Of a DNA stretch of 64,000 nt, positions 43,738-52,392 are shown piece after piece. Source of the DNA: SIG603 sp964370775 (GTDB taxonomy: Bacteria > Bacillota > Clostridia > Oscillospirales > Acutalibacteraceae); NCBI GenBank assembly GCA_964370775.1, contig CAYJKT010000012.1:1-64000 (forward strand). The letters run 5' to 3'. The notes under the pieces are model-generated. The model was given only the letters and a program-made list of their open reading frames with translations, was not told where the DNA came from and did no database searches. The translations under genes and the position numbers were made by a program. Numbering within the stretch: the first letter of the stretch is position 1; every line of letters starts with the position of its first letter.

Positions 43738-44127
43738 CTATTTATTAGGTCTCATGCATTTTTCGAGCAACTCTACAATTTCTTCTTTACTAACACTAAA
43801 CACAGGTCCTTCTTTTCCTTTATCGTCTTCAAACACAATAATACAATGAGTGCCCCAGTCACTTATGGTTAGCTTTGTTACTGTATCATTACCGATGTTT
43901 TTATAGATTTCTCTTTTATTTCTAACAAACCCATATAACTCGCCACCCCACGGAATTTTATAAGATAGTTTTTTGCTAACATCTTTTTTTAAATCCAGCA
44001 TAACAGTTAGTTCGCTTATCCCATGAGGCACGTCTCTATCTTCATAGTTCACTAGCCTAAAATGTTCTGTTAAAAACACATCAGATAATTTACATTCTTT
44101 AATTTCATCATAATGCTTTTTCATCAT
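43738..44127 (-). CDS. Conserved-looking hypothetical protein in the pyrimidine operon
   Basis: 129 aa, not recognised. Soluble, charged, mixed alpha/beta, no signal or membrane segment. It has VPHGISELTVMLDLKKDVSKKL, KIPWGGELYGFVRNKREIYKN and TISDWGTHCIIVFEDDKGKEGPVFSV, which read like a small beta-barrel or ligand-binding domain. It is embedded between the aminotransferase and the carbamoylase genes with 9- and 15-bp gaps, so it is very likely expressed with them. GGAG precedes the ATG. Confidence 0.65.
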   Translation of the reverse strand: MMKKHYDEIKECKLSDVFLTEHFRLVNYEDRDVPHGISELTVMLDLKKDVSKKLSYKIPWGGELYGFVRNKREIYKNIGNDTVTKLTISDWGTHCIIVFEDDKGKEGPVFSVSKEEIVELLEKCMRPNK

Positions 44128-44136
44128 ATCACTCCA

Positions 44137-45459
44137 TTAAATCATTTTATCAACTTCAAATAATACTTCGTCCACTTTCTTTAACTCCTCTATAATTTGC
44201 TCTTTTGTTATTACAAGTGGAGGACAAATAAGTATCATGTTTTCATGCGTATAAGTCATAAAGCCTCTTGATTTCAGCATACCATTTATTTTTGGCATTA
44301 CACCGTCTGGGTCTTTACCATACGGCACAAGAGCTTCTTTTGTTGTTTTATCTTTCACTAGCTCCACTACACTAAATAAACCAATGTATCTCACATCTCC
44401 AACACATGCATGAGCTTCTTTTAACTTCTCTAGTTCTTCGCCTAAAACTGCGCCTACTTGATTTACGTTTGCTAAAATATTGTTTTCTTTGTAATATTTT
44501 ATGCATGCAATTCCTGCTGAACAAGCCAGAGGATGACCACTGTATGTAAGACCACAAGAAAGGAAGTTTTCGTCAAAATAGTTTGCAATCTCTTTGCTAA
44601 CACACACACCACCTAACTGTGTGTACCCAGAAGTAACACCCTTTGCAAACACCACCATATCAGGCTTTACATTAAAGTTTTCAAAGCCAAACATTTTACC
44701 TGTTCTACCAAATCCTGTCATAACTTCGTCAACAATCATAACAATACCAAACTCATCACATATCGCCCTTACTCCCTCCATGTAACCTTTTGGTGGAATA
44801 ATAATGCCGTTAGATCCTGTAATCGTCTCCATAACTATAGCAGCTACATTTTGAGGACCTTCATAAATCACTTGCTCTCTTAATTTTGTAACATAGTAAT
44901 TTCCTGCTTCCTCCTCTGATTTAAACGCAATAATCTCTCTGTAAACATAAGGGTCAACAAATTTTACAAAACCAGACATTGACGGTTGCAAGGTGTATCC
45001 TCTAGGTTCTCCTGTTAAATTTCCTGCACCATAAGTAGAGCCATGATAGCTTCTGTATCTTGAAAAAATCTTGTGCTTACCTGTGAACATTCTTGCCATT
45101 TTAACAGCGTTTTCGTTTGCATCTGCACCACCATTTGTGAAAAACACTTTGCCCATGTTATCAGGCATAAGCTCTACGATTGTTTTTGCAAGCTCTCCTC
45201 TTACTTCACTACCGTAAGATGGCCCTATAAAACAGTATTTGTCAGCTTGTTCTTTAATCGCCTCTACAATCTCTTTGTTGCCGTGTCCTACATTAAGATT
45301 TACTAGCTGAGACGACATATCCGTATACCTTTTGCCGTCTGTATCCCACATATAAATGCCTTCGGCTTTTTCTACCACAATTGGGTCTATACCTTTTTGT
45401 TTAGACCAAGATTGCATATTGTAATTAGTGTGATTTAGTTTAACTGTATTTTTATCCAT
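44137..45459 (-). CDS. Class III aminotransferase, probable beta-alanine transaminase
   Basis: 440 aa from ATG 45459, 8 nt after AGGAG; the ATG two codons earlier is too close. PLP enzyme of the omega-amino-acid:pyruvate type: YRSYHGSTYGAGNLTGEPRG, IVDEVMTGFGRTGKMFGFENF, and the PLP lysine in VVFAKGVTSGY. In a reductive pyrimidine pathway it would convert beta-alanine to malonate semialdehyde. The acceptor (pyruvate or 2-oxoglutarate) is not known. Confidence 0.87.
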   Translation of the reverse strand: MDKNTVKLNHTNYNMQSWSKQKGIDPIVVEKAEGIYMWDTDGKRYTDMSSQLVNLNVGHGNKEIVEAIKEQADKYCFIGPSYGSEVRGELAKTIVELMPDNMGKVFFTNGGADANENAVKMARMFTGKHKIFSRYRSYHGSTYGAGNLTGEPRGYTLQPSMSGFVKFVDPYVYREIIAFKSEEEAGNYYVTKLREQVIYEGPQNVAAIVMETITGSNGIIIPPKGYMEGVRAICDEFGIVMIVDEVMTGFGRTGKMFGFENFNVKPDMVVFAKGVTSGYTQLGGVCVSKEIANYFDENFLSCGLTYSGHPLACSAGIACIKYYKENNILANVNQVGAVLGEELEKLKEAHACVGDVRYIGLFSVVELVKDKTTKEALVPYGKDPDGVMPKINGMLKSRGFMTYTHENMILICPPLVITKEQIIEELKKVDEVLFEVDKMI

Positions 45460-45473
45460 TTTCATTTCTCCTG

Positions 45474-46631
45474 TTACTTAATTATTTTTGTTATCGAAAA
45501 CGCAAGTGCTATATCTGCGTTTGCTTTTATGCTTAAATCAGTGCCCAAAACTTCTTTAATTTTCTTAATTTTATAATTAATTGTATTTCTATGAATTAAG
45601 TTAATTTCTGCGACCCTTTGCACACTGCCATCGTTTTCTATGTACTCTTTCAAAATCTTGCACAAGTCGCTATCATTAGCTTTGTCGTACTCTATTAATT
45701 TCCCTATAACAGAGTTTAGGTAATCATGAAGTAAGTCTTCGTTTTTTACATCAAACAATATCTTGTATATTCCTATATCTTTATAATACATCATGCTTTG
45801 TGGCGTTAATCTTGCTACTTTAAGTGCAGATATACTTTGGCTATACATTTCATATAAGTCTGCATATCCGTCCACATTTTCTGATACACCAATATACATT
45901 TCAGCATCCCTTATATTTATTATAATGTTTTCTATTAATATTTTAACTTTTGACACTTCTTCATCTGTCGTATTTTGGTAAATAATTATCAAGGTTTTGT
46001 CCCAAACAAAAAATCCTCTTGGCAAATTATTTAACCTTGTTGCTTTTAAAAGTGGCAATCTTATTTCATTTAGCAGTTTTTTGCTTATGTTTTCTCCGTT
46101 CACTAAAAACTTTATAGCTAAAATTTTGTACGTAGATTTTTCACTAAAACCAGCTTTTCTAAATGCTACAGTGTATCCATCTTGATTTTCTGGATTAACA
46201 ATTAAGTTTTTGAAAGCTTCTGCAAGACTTTGCTCTACTTTTTCATCACTAATAATTATTCTGCAAAATTCATAGGTTAAATCTATCAATCTTATCTCCC
46301 AAGGTAGTGAAAACAACGGAAAATCATTTTGTTCGCAATACACTATGACTTGTGGAGGAATTTGTTTTATGTATGGGCCGAAGTTAACCACAAGCCCACT
46401 GGAGTTATTTTCTTTTAATTTTTTCACAAAGTCCAGAAGATATTTTTCGTCTTGATGTGCAATACCTGTCGTAAACACTAGCTCATTTCCATGCAAAAAA
46501 TCAGGCACTTCTGCATCTTCTACCATGTGAACCCACCTTACTGGGTTTTCTAAACCGTTTTTGCCAGCAACTAATTTCAAGCTGTACTTTCTTTCAGCTG
46601 TAGCAAAAAGTTTATTCAAGCTAATAGCCAT
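45474..46631 (-). CDS. PucR-family transcriptional regulator
   Basis: 385 aa. N-terminal PucR ligand domain (about 1-125; LKLVAGKNGLENPVRWVHMVEDAEVPDFLHG), a middle GGDEF-like segment, and a C-terminal helix-turn-helix of the PucR/CdaR type (VAEINLIHRNTINYKIKKIKEVLG). Members control purine or pyrimidine use. It lies inside the operon it probably controls, starting 1 bp after the preA stop. Confidence 0.9.
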   Translation of the reverse strand: MAISLNKLFATAERKYSLKLVAGKNGLENPVRWVHMVEDAEVPDFLHGNELVFTTGIAHQDEKYLLDFVKKLKENNSSGLVVNFGPYIKQIPPQVIVYCEQNDFPLFSLPWEIRLIDLTYEFCRIIISDEKVEQSLAEAFKNLIVNPENQDGYTVAFRKAGFSEKSTYKILAIKFLVNGENISKKLLNEIRLPLLKATRLNNLPRGFFVWDKTLIIIYQNTTDEEVSKVKILIENIIINIRDAEMYIGVSENVDGYADLYEMYSQSISALKVARLTPQSMMYYKDIGIYKILFDVKNEDLLHDYLNSVIGKLIEYDKANDSDLCKILKEYIENDGSVQRVAEINLIHRNTINYKIKKIKEVLGTDLSIKANADIALAFSITKIIK

Positions 46632-48107
46632 TTATCTATCACCACACTTCACTCTTTTACTCTCTGAAATTGCATTTGCAGGACAAACCAACCTACACAA
46701 ATGACAACCCACACATTTTTTAGAGATAAACTTAATTTTATCGTCCACTATATCAATAGCTTGATGACCAGCATCAAAGCAAGATATATAACATCTTTTG
46801 CAATCCGTACATTTGCTTTTATCAAAAATTGGATATACTCTTGTGTTTCTGTCAAGCAACTCTGCACTGCATATATTAGTTAAAGCTTTGCCTACTAAAT
46901 CGCTTAATTTGTCTATTTTATTATCTGCAAGATAATTTGAAAGCCCTGAAATTAAATCGTCTATAATTCTGTACCCATATTCCATAACTGCTGTTGTAAT
47001 TTGAATATTAGAACTACCTAGGCTTATAAAATCTACTGCATCTTTATAATTTTCTATTCCGCCCATACCACTAATTGGTATGTTTTTAAGTTCACTGCAA
47101 TTAGCCATATCTGCTATAAATCTAAGTGCTATCGGTTTTACTGAACGACCAGAATAACCTGATACGGAAGATTTACCGTTTACATTAGGGGCACTTACTA
47201 AATTATCATATTTAACATCACTAATGCTCTTTATTGTGTTTATAGCTGCCAGTGCCACTGCACCAGCTTCGACTGCTGCTACAGCAGGAATTTCCATATT
47301 ACCGATGTTTGGTGTCATTTTTGCCATTATCGGTAATGTTGTTCCTTTTTTAGTGGCTTTTGTATATAGCTTAACAAGTTCAGGGTTTTGCCCAACATCA
47401 GAGCCTAGACCCTCTTCCGACATGTGTGGACATGAGAAATTACATTCTATAATATCACACCCTGCTTCTTCTGAAAGTCTCGCAAGTTCTGTCCACTCGT
47501 TTTCGTTTTGCCCCATAATTGATGACACAATTATTTTGCTTGGAAAATCTTTTTTTAATCTTCTCAACACGTCTAAGTCATCTTCTAACTTTTTGTCAGA
47601 TATTTGTTCTAAGTTTTTAAATCCCACAAAGCTTCTGTTAGAGTCCTTAGTTGCACCAAAACGAGGAGAAACCTCCTTAGGTTCATAAAAGCCAATGGTT
47701 TTATACACAATTCCAGCCCAACCCATGTTAAGAGCTTTTGCACACATTTCATATCCACTAGCCACAACAGATGATGAAAGAAAAAATGGATTTTCACACT
47801 TTAAGCCACAAAAATCTATGCTTAAATCAGCTCTTAACGTGCTTGATTTTTCTAGACTTTCGCCAATCTCTTTTATTCTTATCGGTTTATCAAAATGTAC
47901 ACATGCTTTTTCACAAGGTGCTTCGCAATTCCCACATGTATTACTGTTAATCTCCTCTGATGCTACTGATTTATTTTTGAACTTTAGTGAAAATATTGCT
48001 TTTGCAGGGTCTTTGCCTTTGTTACATGCCTTGCTACATTTTGCATCATAGCATAAAAGACATTTTGATACTTCTGCTGTTGTTATTAGATGTGTATATG
48101 TGCTCAT
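46632..48107 (-). CDS. preA: Dihydropyrimidine dehydrogenase catalytic subunit, PreA-like
   Basis: 491 aa. An N-terminal Cys-rich region (about 15-80; CLLCYDAKCSKACNKGKDP and CGNCEAPCEKAC) resembles the iron-sulphur part of the PreT/GltD side. A dihydroorotate-dehydrogenase-like FMN barrel follows at about 90-400 (IIECNFSCPHMSEEGLG, MAKMTPNIG, SGMGGI). Two 4Fe-4S clusters lie at the C-terminus (CTDCKRCYISC and CVGCHLCRLVCP). It reduces uracil and thymine to the dihydro forms. No separate PreT flavoprotein gene is next to it, so the N-terminal Cys-rich part may accept electrons from another donor. Confidence 0.87.
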   Translation of the reverse strand: MSTYTHLITTAEVSKCLLCYDAKCSKACNKGKDPAKAIFSLKFKNKSVASEEINSNTCGNCEAPCEKACVHFDKPIRIKEIGESLEKSSTLRADLSIDFCGLKCENPFFLSSSVVASGYEMCAKALNMGWAGIVYKTIGFYEPKEVSPRFGATKDSNRSFVGFKNLEQISDKKLEDDLDVLRRLKKDFPSKIIVSSIMGQNENEWTELARLSEEAGCDIIECNFSCPHMSEEGLGSDVGQNPELVKLYTKATKKGTTLPIMAKMTPNIGNMEIPAVAAVEAGAVALAAINTIKSISDVKYDNLVSAPNVNGKSSVSGYSGRSVKPIALRFIADMANCSELKNIPISGMGGIENYKDAVDFISLGSSNIQITTAVMEYGYRIIDDLISGLSNYLADNKIDKLSDLVGKALTNICSAELLDRNTRVYPIFDKSKCTDCKRCYISCFDAGHQAIDIVDDKIKFISKKCVGCHLCRLVCPANAISESKRVKCGDR

Positions 48108-48128
48108 ATTTAATCCTCGCTTAAAAAT

Positions 48129-49484
48129 TTATTTAAGAGAACATTTTATGAATTTGCCATGCCCTCTTTCACCAGTAAACTCACCATTATCATATACCAA
48201 ATTACCTCTAGAAAATGTCTTAATAGGGTAGCCTTTAAGCTTTACACCCTCCCAAATTGTATGGTCACAATTAGAGTGCATAAGTTCATTTTTAATTGTA
48301 AAATCAATATCTTTATCATAAATCACTATATCAGCATCTTTTCCAACTGTTATAGAACCTTTGTCTGTACATCCAAAAATTTTAGCTGGGTTAGCACTGC
48401 AAAGCTCCACTGCTTTTTCAAAAGTAATCTTACCAATGTTTGCTGCACTCAACATATACGGATACATGTTTTCTATGCCAGCGCAACCATTAGGTATTTT
48501 AGTGAAGTCGTTTTCTCCCCATTTCTTCTCAAAAGATTGAAACGGACAGTGGTCAGTTGCAACTGTATCTATATCTCCACTGTTAATTGCCGACCAAAGT
48601 GCATTTTTACTTTCTTCTCCTTTAATTGGAGGTGAACAAACAAAGTTTATTCCGTCTTCTCTTTTATATACATCAGATGTAAATTCAAGATATTGAGGGC
48701 ATGTTTCTGCGTATATTTGAAGCCCACTTTTTTTAGCTTCTATAACCTCGTTCACTCCGTCTTTACACGCAAGGTGAACTATGTATAAAGATGAACCAGT
48801 AGCCTTAGCAAGAGTTATCGCCCTGTGGTCAGCCTCTGCCTCTACAAACTCTGGTCTTGATTTATAATGATACCAAGCAGAAGTTTTACCAGCTTTTAAG
48901 TAATCCTGTGTCAAAGTGTTTATAATCTCTTTGTTCTCTGCATGAACAGCAATCAATGCACCATATTCTTTGCTTTTTTCAAGCACTTTGTAAAACACGC
49001 CGTCACTCACACCAAAGTCGTATACCATAAATACCTTAAATGACGGAACACCAAAATCTACTGCATCTTTTATAGACTCTAAAAGACCATTAGAAATATC
49101 TTTTACTGCCACGTGAAAAGAGTAGTCTACCACTGCATTGCCGGCACATAATTTATCACGTCTTTTGATTGCATCTACCATGTTTTCGTCAAAATCTTGC
49201 AAAACAAAATCGAAAACTGTAGTTGTTCCACCACACGCCGCCGCTCTTGTTCCTGTAAAATAATCGTCAGATGACACAGTTCCACCAAAAGGCATTTCAA
49301 GATGTGTATGTGCATCAATAGCACCTGGCAGAACAAGTTTTCCACTTGCATCTATAATATTTTTGCAGTCTTTTGTGTTGATATTTTCTGCTATCTCTAT
49401 AATTTTGCCACTCTTAATTCCAATATCAGCCTTAAAAGTTTCATGTGCATTGCAAATTGTTCCGTTTTTAATTATCATATCCAT
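48129..49484 (-). CDS. hydA: Dihydropyrimidinase
   Basis: 451 aa. Amidohydrolase of the D-hydantoinase type: metal motif DAHTHLEMPFGG near residue 58, the carboxylated Lys in VPSFKVFMVY, metal His in AVHAENKE and IVHLACKDG, and Asp in VATDHCPF. It opens dihydrouracil to N-carbamoyl-beta-alanine. Start ATG with AGAGGTG upstream. It follows the transporter genes after a 64-bp gap with a hairpin. Confidence 0.92.
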   Translation of the reverse strand: MDMIIKNGTICNAHETFKADIGIKSGKIIEIAENINTKDCKNIIDASGKLVLPGAIDAHTHLEMPFGGTVSSDDYFTGTRAAACGGTTTVFDFVLQDFDENMVDAIKRRDKLCAGNAVVDYSFHVAVKDISNGLLESIKDAVDFGVPSFKVFMVYDFGVSDGVFYKVLEKSKEYGALIAVHAENKEIINTLTQDYLKAGKTSAWYHYKSRPEFVEAEADHRAITLAKATGSSLYIVHLACKDGVNEVIEAKKSGLQIYAETCPQYLEFTSDVYKREDGINFVCSPPIKGEESKNALWSAINSGDIDTVATDHCPFQSFEKKWGENDFTKIPNGCAGIENMYPYMLSAANIGKITFEKAVELCSANPAKIFGCTDKGSITVGKDADIVIYDKDIDFTIKNELMHSNCDHTIWEGVKLKGYPIKTFSRGNLVYDNGEFTGERGHGKFIKCSLK

Positions 49485-49507
49485 ATATACACACCTCTAA
49501 ATTTTGC

Positions 49508-49535
49508 TTTGTGGGCAAAATTAATTGCCCACAAA
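49508..49535. terminator. Intercistronic hairpin between the binding-protein gene and hydA
   Basis: A perfect 11-bp stem (tttgtgggcaa with ttgcccacaaa) and a 6-nt loop. No T-run follows on the minus strand, so it more likely shapes mRNA stability or partial read-through than full termination. Confidence 0.55.
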
Positions 49536-49548
49536 ACAGTTAAATTAA

Positions 49549-50697
49549 TTATTTTTTATACACTAGAACTATTCCTGAACGTTGGTAAACTTGAGCCACT
49601 TGAACTAAGTCCATGCCACCTGCATTTGCAGCAATTAGATTAGACACCCATGTTACACCAAAGTCTACTGTACCGTTATTTACAGCTGTTGTTTCGCCTA
49701 TGTCGCCACCACCTGGGATAATTGTTACGTTAAGCCCTACTTCTTCATAATAACCTTTAGCTGCTGCTACGTAATATCCCATAAATTGGCTTTGTGGTAG
49801 CCATTTAAGTTGGATAGACACATCTGTTTTCTCAGGTGTTCCAATCTCCTCCATCTCTAAGTAAGAAGAATCTCTTATATCATCTAATGTCATAGCAGAC
49901 AATGTATCTGCTGCTGTTTGGTCTGCTAGAGTTATATACTCTTTTGCTAAGTCAAGTGTTTGTTGCATAGCTTCTTCGTCCATTACACCATAATCTGAAA
50001 CAGTGTTTCCTTTAGTATCTGTTGTAACAAGTTTTGATACTTCCTCTGCCATGTAAGCTTGGTGTTCAGATGAAACAGATGAGCCTGCTTCGTATACTAT
50101 TTGGGCAGCTTCCTCTGGGTTTTCACAAGCATATTGCCAACCTTTTAAAGAAGCACTAACAAACGCTGCAACCGTGTTAGGGTTTTCCTCTGCAAATGCA
50201 TTTGTTGTAAAGATATTATCTTCAAGCATTGCAACGCCTTCGTCATTCATGTCGATATATCCAACGGTATCGCCGTAAGCATAACCACCTTCATAATCAT
50301 TCATAACAAGCCCTAATTCGTTATATGTCATTGCAGAAGCCAGTGTTATGGAATCATCATCAAATCCGTCCATGTCAAAGTTTTGTGATAAATATGTAGT
50401 CGGTTGACCATATTTAGAAAGTAAAGCCATGATTTCATACTCATTACCCAGACCCCAGTTACCAACTTTACCCTCAGTAGCAGCTGCTACAATAATATCC
50501 TCGTTTGATAACTCTACGCTTTCTTCACTAGCTTCACTTGAACTTTCTTCTGAACTTTCAGTGTCACTTTCTGCTTGGGAAGTCTGTGAAGATGTTGAAC
50601 CCTCTGACTCAGTTTGTGGAGGTGCACCAGTGCAAGCTGTAGTACTTCCTACCATTAAACATGCCATTATAAATGCTAAAGTTCTTACCTTTTTCAT
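49549..50697 (-). CDS. NMT1/THI5-type substrate-binding lipoprotein with circularly permuted halves
   Basis: 382 aa from ATG 50697, with AGAGAGGT upstream. Lipobox with Cys22, then a Ser/Glu-rich linker to about residue 65. What follows is the second half of an ordinary NMT1-type binding protein: GKVGNWGLGNEYEIMALL at about 76, SAMTYNELGLVM, DEGVAMLEDNIFTTN, and GWQYACENPEEAAQIV, ending near 290. Residues 293-382 are the normal first half: VSIQLKWLPQSQFMGYYVAAAK, VTIIPGGGD, TVDFGVTW, and VAQVYQRSGIVLVYKK at the very C-terminus. Order is reversed relative to the family, yet nothing is missing. It serves the ABC importer encoded upstream; pyrimidines or related compounds are the likely ligands. 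Confidence 0.85.
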   Translation of the reverse strand: MKKVRTLAFIMACLMVGSTTACTGAPPQTESEGSTSSQTSQAESDTESSEESSSEASEESVELSNEDIIVAAATEGKVGNWGLGNEYEIMALLSKYGQPTTYLSQNFDMDGFDDDSITLASAMTYNELGLVMNDYEGGYAYGDTVGYIDMNDEGVAMLEDNIFTTNAFAEENPNTVAAFVSASLKGWQYACENPEEAAQIVYEAGSSVSSEHQAYMAEEVSKLVTTDTKGNTVSDYGVMDEEAMQQTLDLAKEYITLADQTAADTLSAMTLDDIRDSSYLEMEEIGTPEKTDVSIQLKWLPQSQFMGYYVAAAKGYYEEVGLNVTIIPGGGDIGETTAVNNGTVDFGVTWVSNLIAANAGGMDLVQVAQVYQRSGIVLVYKK

Positions 50698-50746
50698 AAT
50701 AAATACCTCTCTCTTTTTATATATAATCAAACTAGATTATCAAAAT

Positions 50747-51541
50747 TTATGTTCTATATTTTCTAAGAACAATGCTTTCTACAATCAACAAAGCTATATA
50801 CATAATAATTCCAATTAAACAAGCTATCACTATATAACTCCATGCTGTAGCATACTGTGCAATCAAAATACTTTCTCGTATCTGTCTGCCAACACCTGTG
50901 ATGTACTCTGCAAAATATTCAGATACCAATGTGCTTATTACACTAGCTGGCACGCTTACTCTTAAAGCAGTAAATATGTATGGTATGCTGTTTGGAAAAC
51001 GAAGTTTAAATAGAACTCTAAGTTTTCCACAAGCATAAGATTTCATCAAATCTTCTGAGAATGGCTTCAGTTCGTTCATACCTCTATAAGCATTAACGCT
51101 CATTGCAGCTGTACACATTATTGTAACCACAATTATTTTTGCAACCATGCTTCTCACTGGTGCATCAGGGCTTATATCTTTAGTCCAGTTAGCAATTACA
51201 GGCGCAAGTGCTACAATTGGAACTGCATTGAAAGCTGATACTATTGAGAGTCCACCTACTCCGTAAGTTCTAAAAAACGTTGCTATCATCGCTATTATAT
51301 ATCCCAGTATAGAACCTAATAAAAGCCCTGGAATAATTACGCTCACTGTTGAACCAACATTCCACATAATCATGTCAAAATTATCTGATATTATTGTAAA
51401 AATTCTGTCTGGCAGTGGCAACACATATACGTCTGTGTTTAGAATTTTATGTAACACTTCTGTTTGCCACAGCACATATATTATCACTGCTAATATTAAG
51501 GGACATAAAACAGTTGTTACTTTTTCTTTAGTTATTCGCAT
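50747..51541 (-). CDS. ABC transporter permease (SsuC/ThiX type)
   Basis: 264 aa with about six transmembrane helices, and the ATPase-contact loop LKPFSEDLMKSYACGKLRVLFKLRFPNSIPYIFTALR (EAA-like). Family of NMT1-linked importers. The start overlaps the upstream permease gene by 14 nt. Two different permeases in this operon suggest a heterodimeric channel. Confidence 0.85.
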   Translation of the reverse strand: MRITKEKVTTVLCPLILAVIIYVLWQTEVLHKILNTDVYVLPLPDRIFTIISDNFDMIMWNVGSTVSVIIPGLLLGSILGYIIAMIATFFRTYGVGGLSIVSAFNAVPIVALAPVIANWTKDISPDAPVRSMVAKIIVVTIMCTAAMSVNAYRGMNELKPFSEDLMKSYACGKLRVLFKLRFPNSIPYIFTALRVSVPASVISTLVSEYFAEYITGVGRQIRESILIAQYATAWSYIVIACLIGIIMYIALLIVESIVLRKYRT

Positions 51542-52361
51542 TTGTTTTTGCCCTCCTGTTAAGTTTTTTACCTGTGACTATATTTTGTAGCACTCCCATT
51601 AAATAAAAACTCATTATACCTATAAAAGCACTAAAGAAAACTATTTGCCAAAAAACATACCGTGTCATTGCCCCTTTTAACGATTGTGAAAGCAAGCAAC
51701 CAAGTCCTATTCCACCTTGTAATGTATCTACCAAAATTGAAGCTGTGATTGCCATTGGAGCAGCTATTTTTAGTCCTGTAAAAAAATATGGTATACATGA
51801 TGGTATTAGCGTTTTTGTGTAAAGCTGAAATTTAGTTGCAGCATACGAGTACATAAGTTCATGTTTTGATTTTTCTACTGCTTTAAATCCAGCTAAAGTA
51901 CTTGTTGCAACAGGGTAGAATGTCAATATCGCAGCTATTATAATTCTGCTTTGTGATATATCCCCTGTTATCGCATTTATAATTGGTGCAAGTCCCAAAA
52001 TAGGTATCATTTGTATAAGCATTAAGTATGGAAAAATTACTTTGTCTGCTATCTTGCTTAAATTCATTACAAGAGCTAATATAAAACCTAAACCAGTACC
52101 AAACAGAAAACCTATTCCTGCTCTTGAAAGTGTTGCGCCTGCATTTTCAAGTACCATTTCTACAGCTGTTTGTGTTCCGTTAATTTTGTCTGTGCTAAAA
52201 ATTGACTCTGCTATCTTAAATAAACTGGGCAGAATATTTTCAGGCGTTCTTTTTGTCTGCGCTATGTTAAACGCCGCTATCTCCCAAATAATTATAACCA
52301 CAGCTACCCAAAGTAGAGTTGCAAAAGTTTTTGATGTAAAAATCTTTTTTGCCCTTTCCAT
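51528..52361 (-). CDS. ABC transporter permease (SsuC/ThiX type), second
   Basis: 277 aa with about six transmembrane helices; the EAA-like loop is VEKSKHELMYSYAATKFQLYTKTLIPSCIPYFFTGLKIA. AGAGGTGATG precedes the start. It follows the ATPase gene by 31 bp and pairs with the permease at 50747. Confidence 0.85.
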   Translation of the reverse strand: MERAKKIFTSKTFATLLWVAVVIIIWEIAAFNIAQTKRTPENILPSLFKIAESIFSTDKINGTQTAVEMVLENAGATLSRAGIGFLFGTGLGFILALVMNLSKIADKVIFPYLMLIQMIPILGLAPIINAITGDISQSRIIIAAILTFYPVATSTLAGFKAVEKSKHELMYSYAATKFQLYTKTLIPSCIPYFFTGLKIAAPMAITASILVDTLQGGIGLGCLLSQSLKGAMTRYVFWQIVFFSAFIGIMSFYLMGVLQNIVTGKKLNRRAKTNANN

Positions 52362-52392
52362 TTGACATCACCTCTTTAATTTAAGTAAAAAA

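Noticed and set aside
49549..50697. Frameshifted or truncated binding-protein gene
   Set aside because: The frame is continuous with a proper signal peptide and both halves are complete, so permutation fits better than decay.
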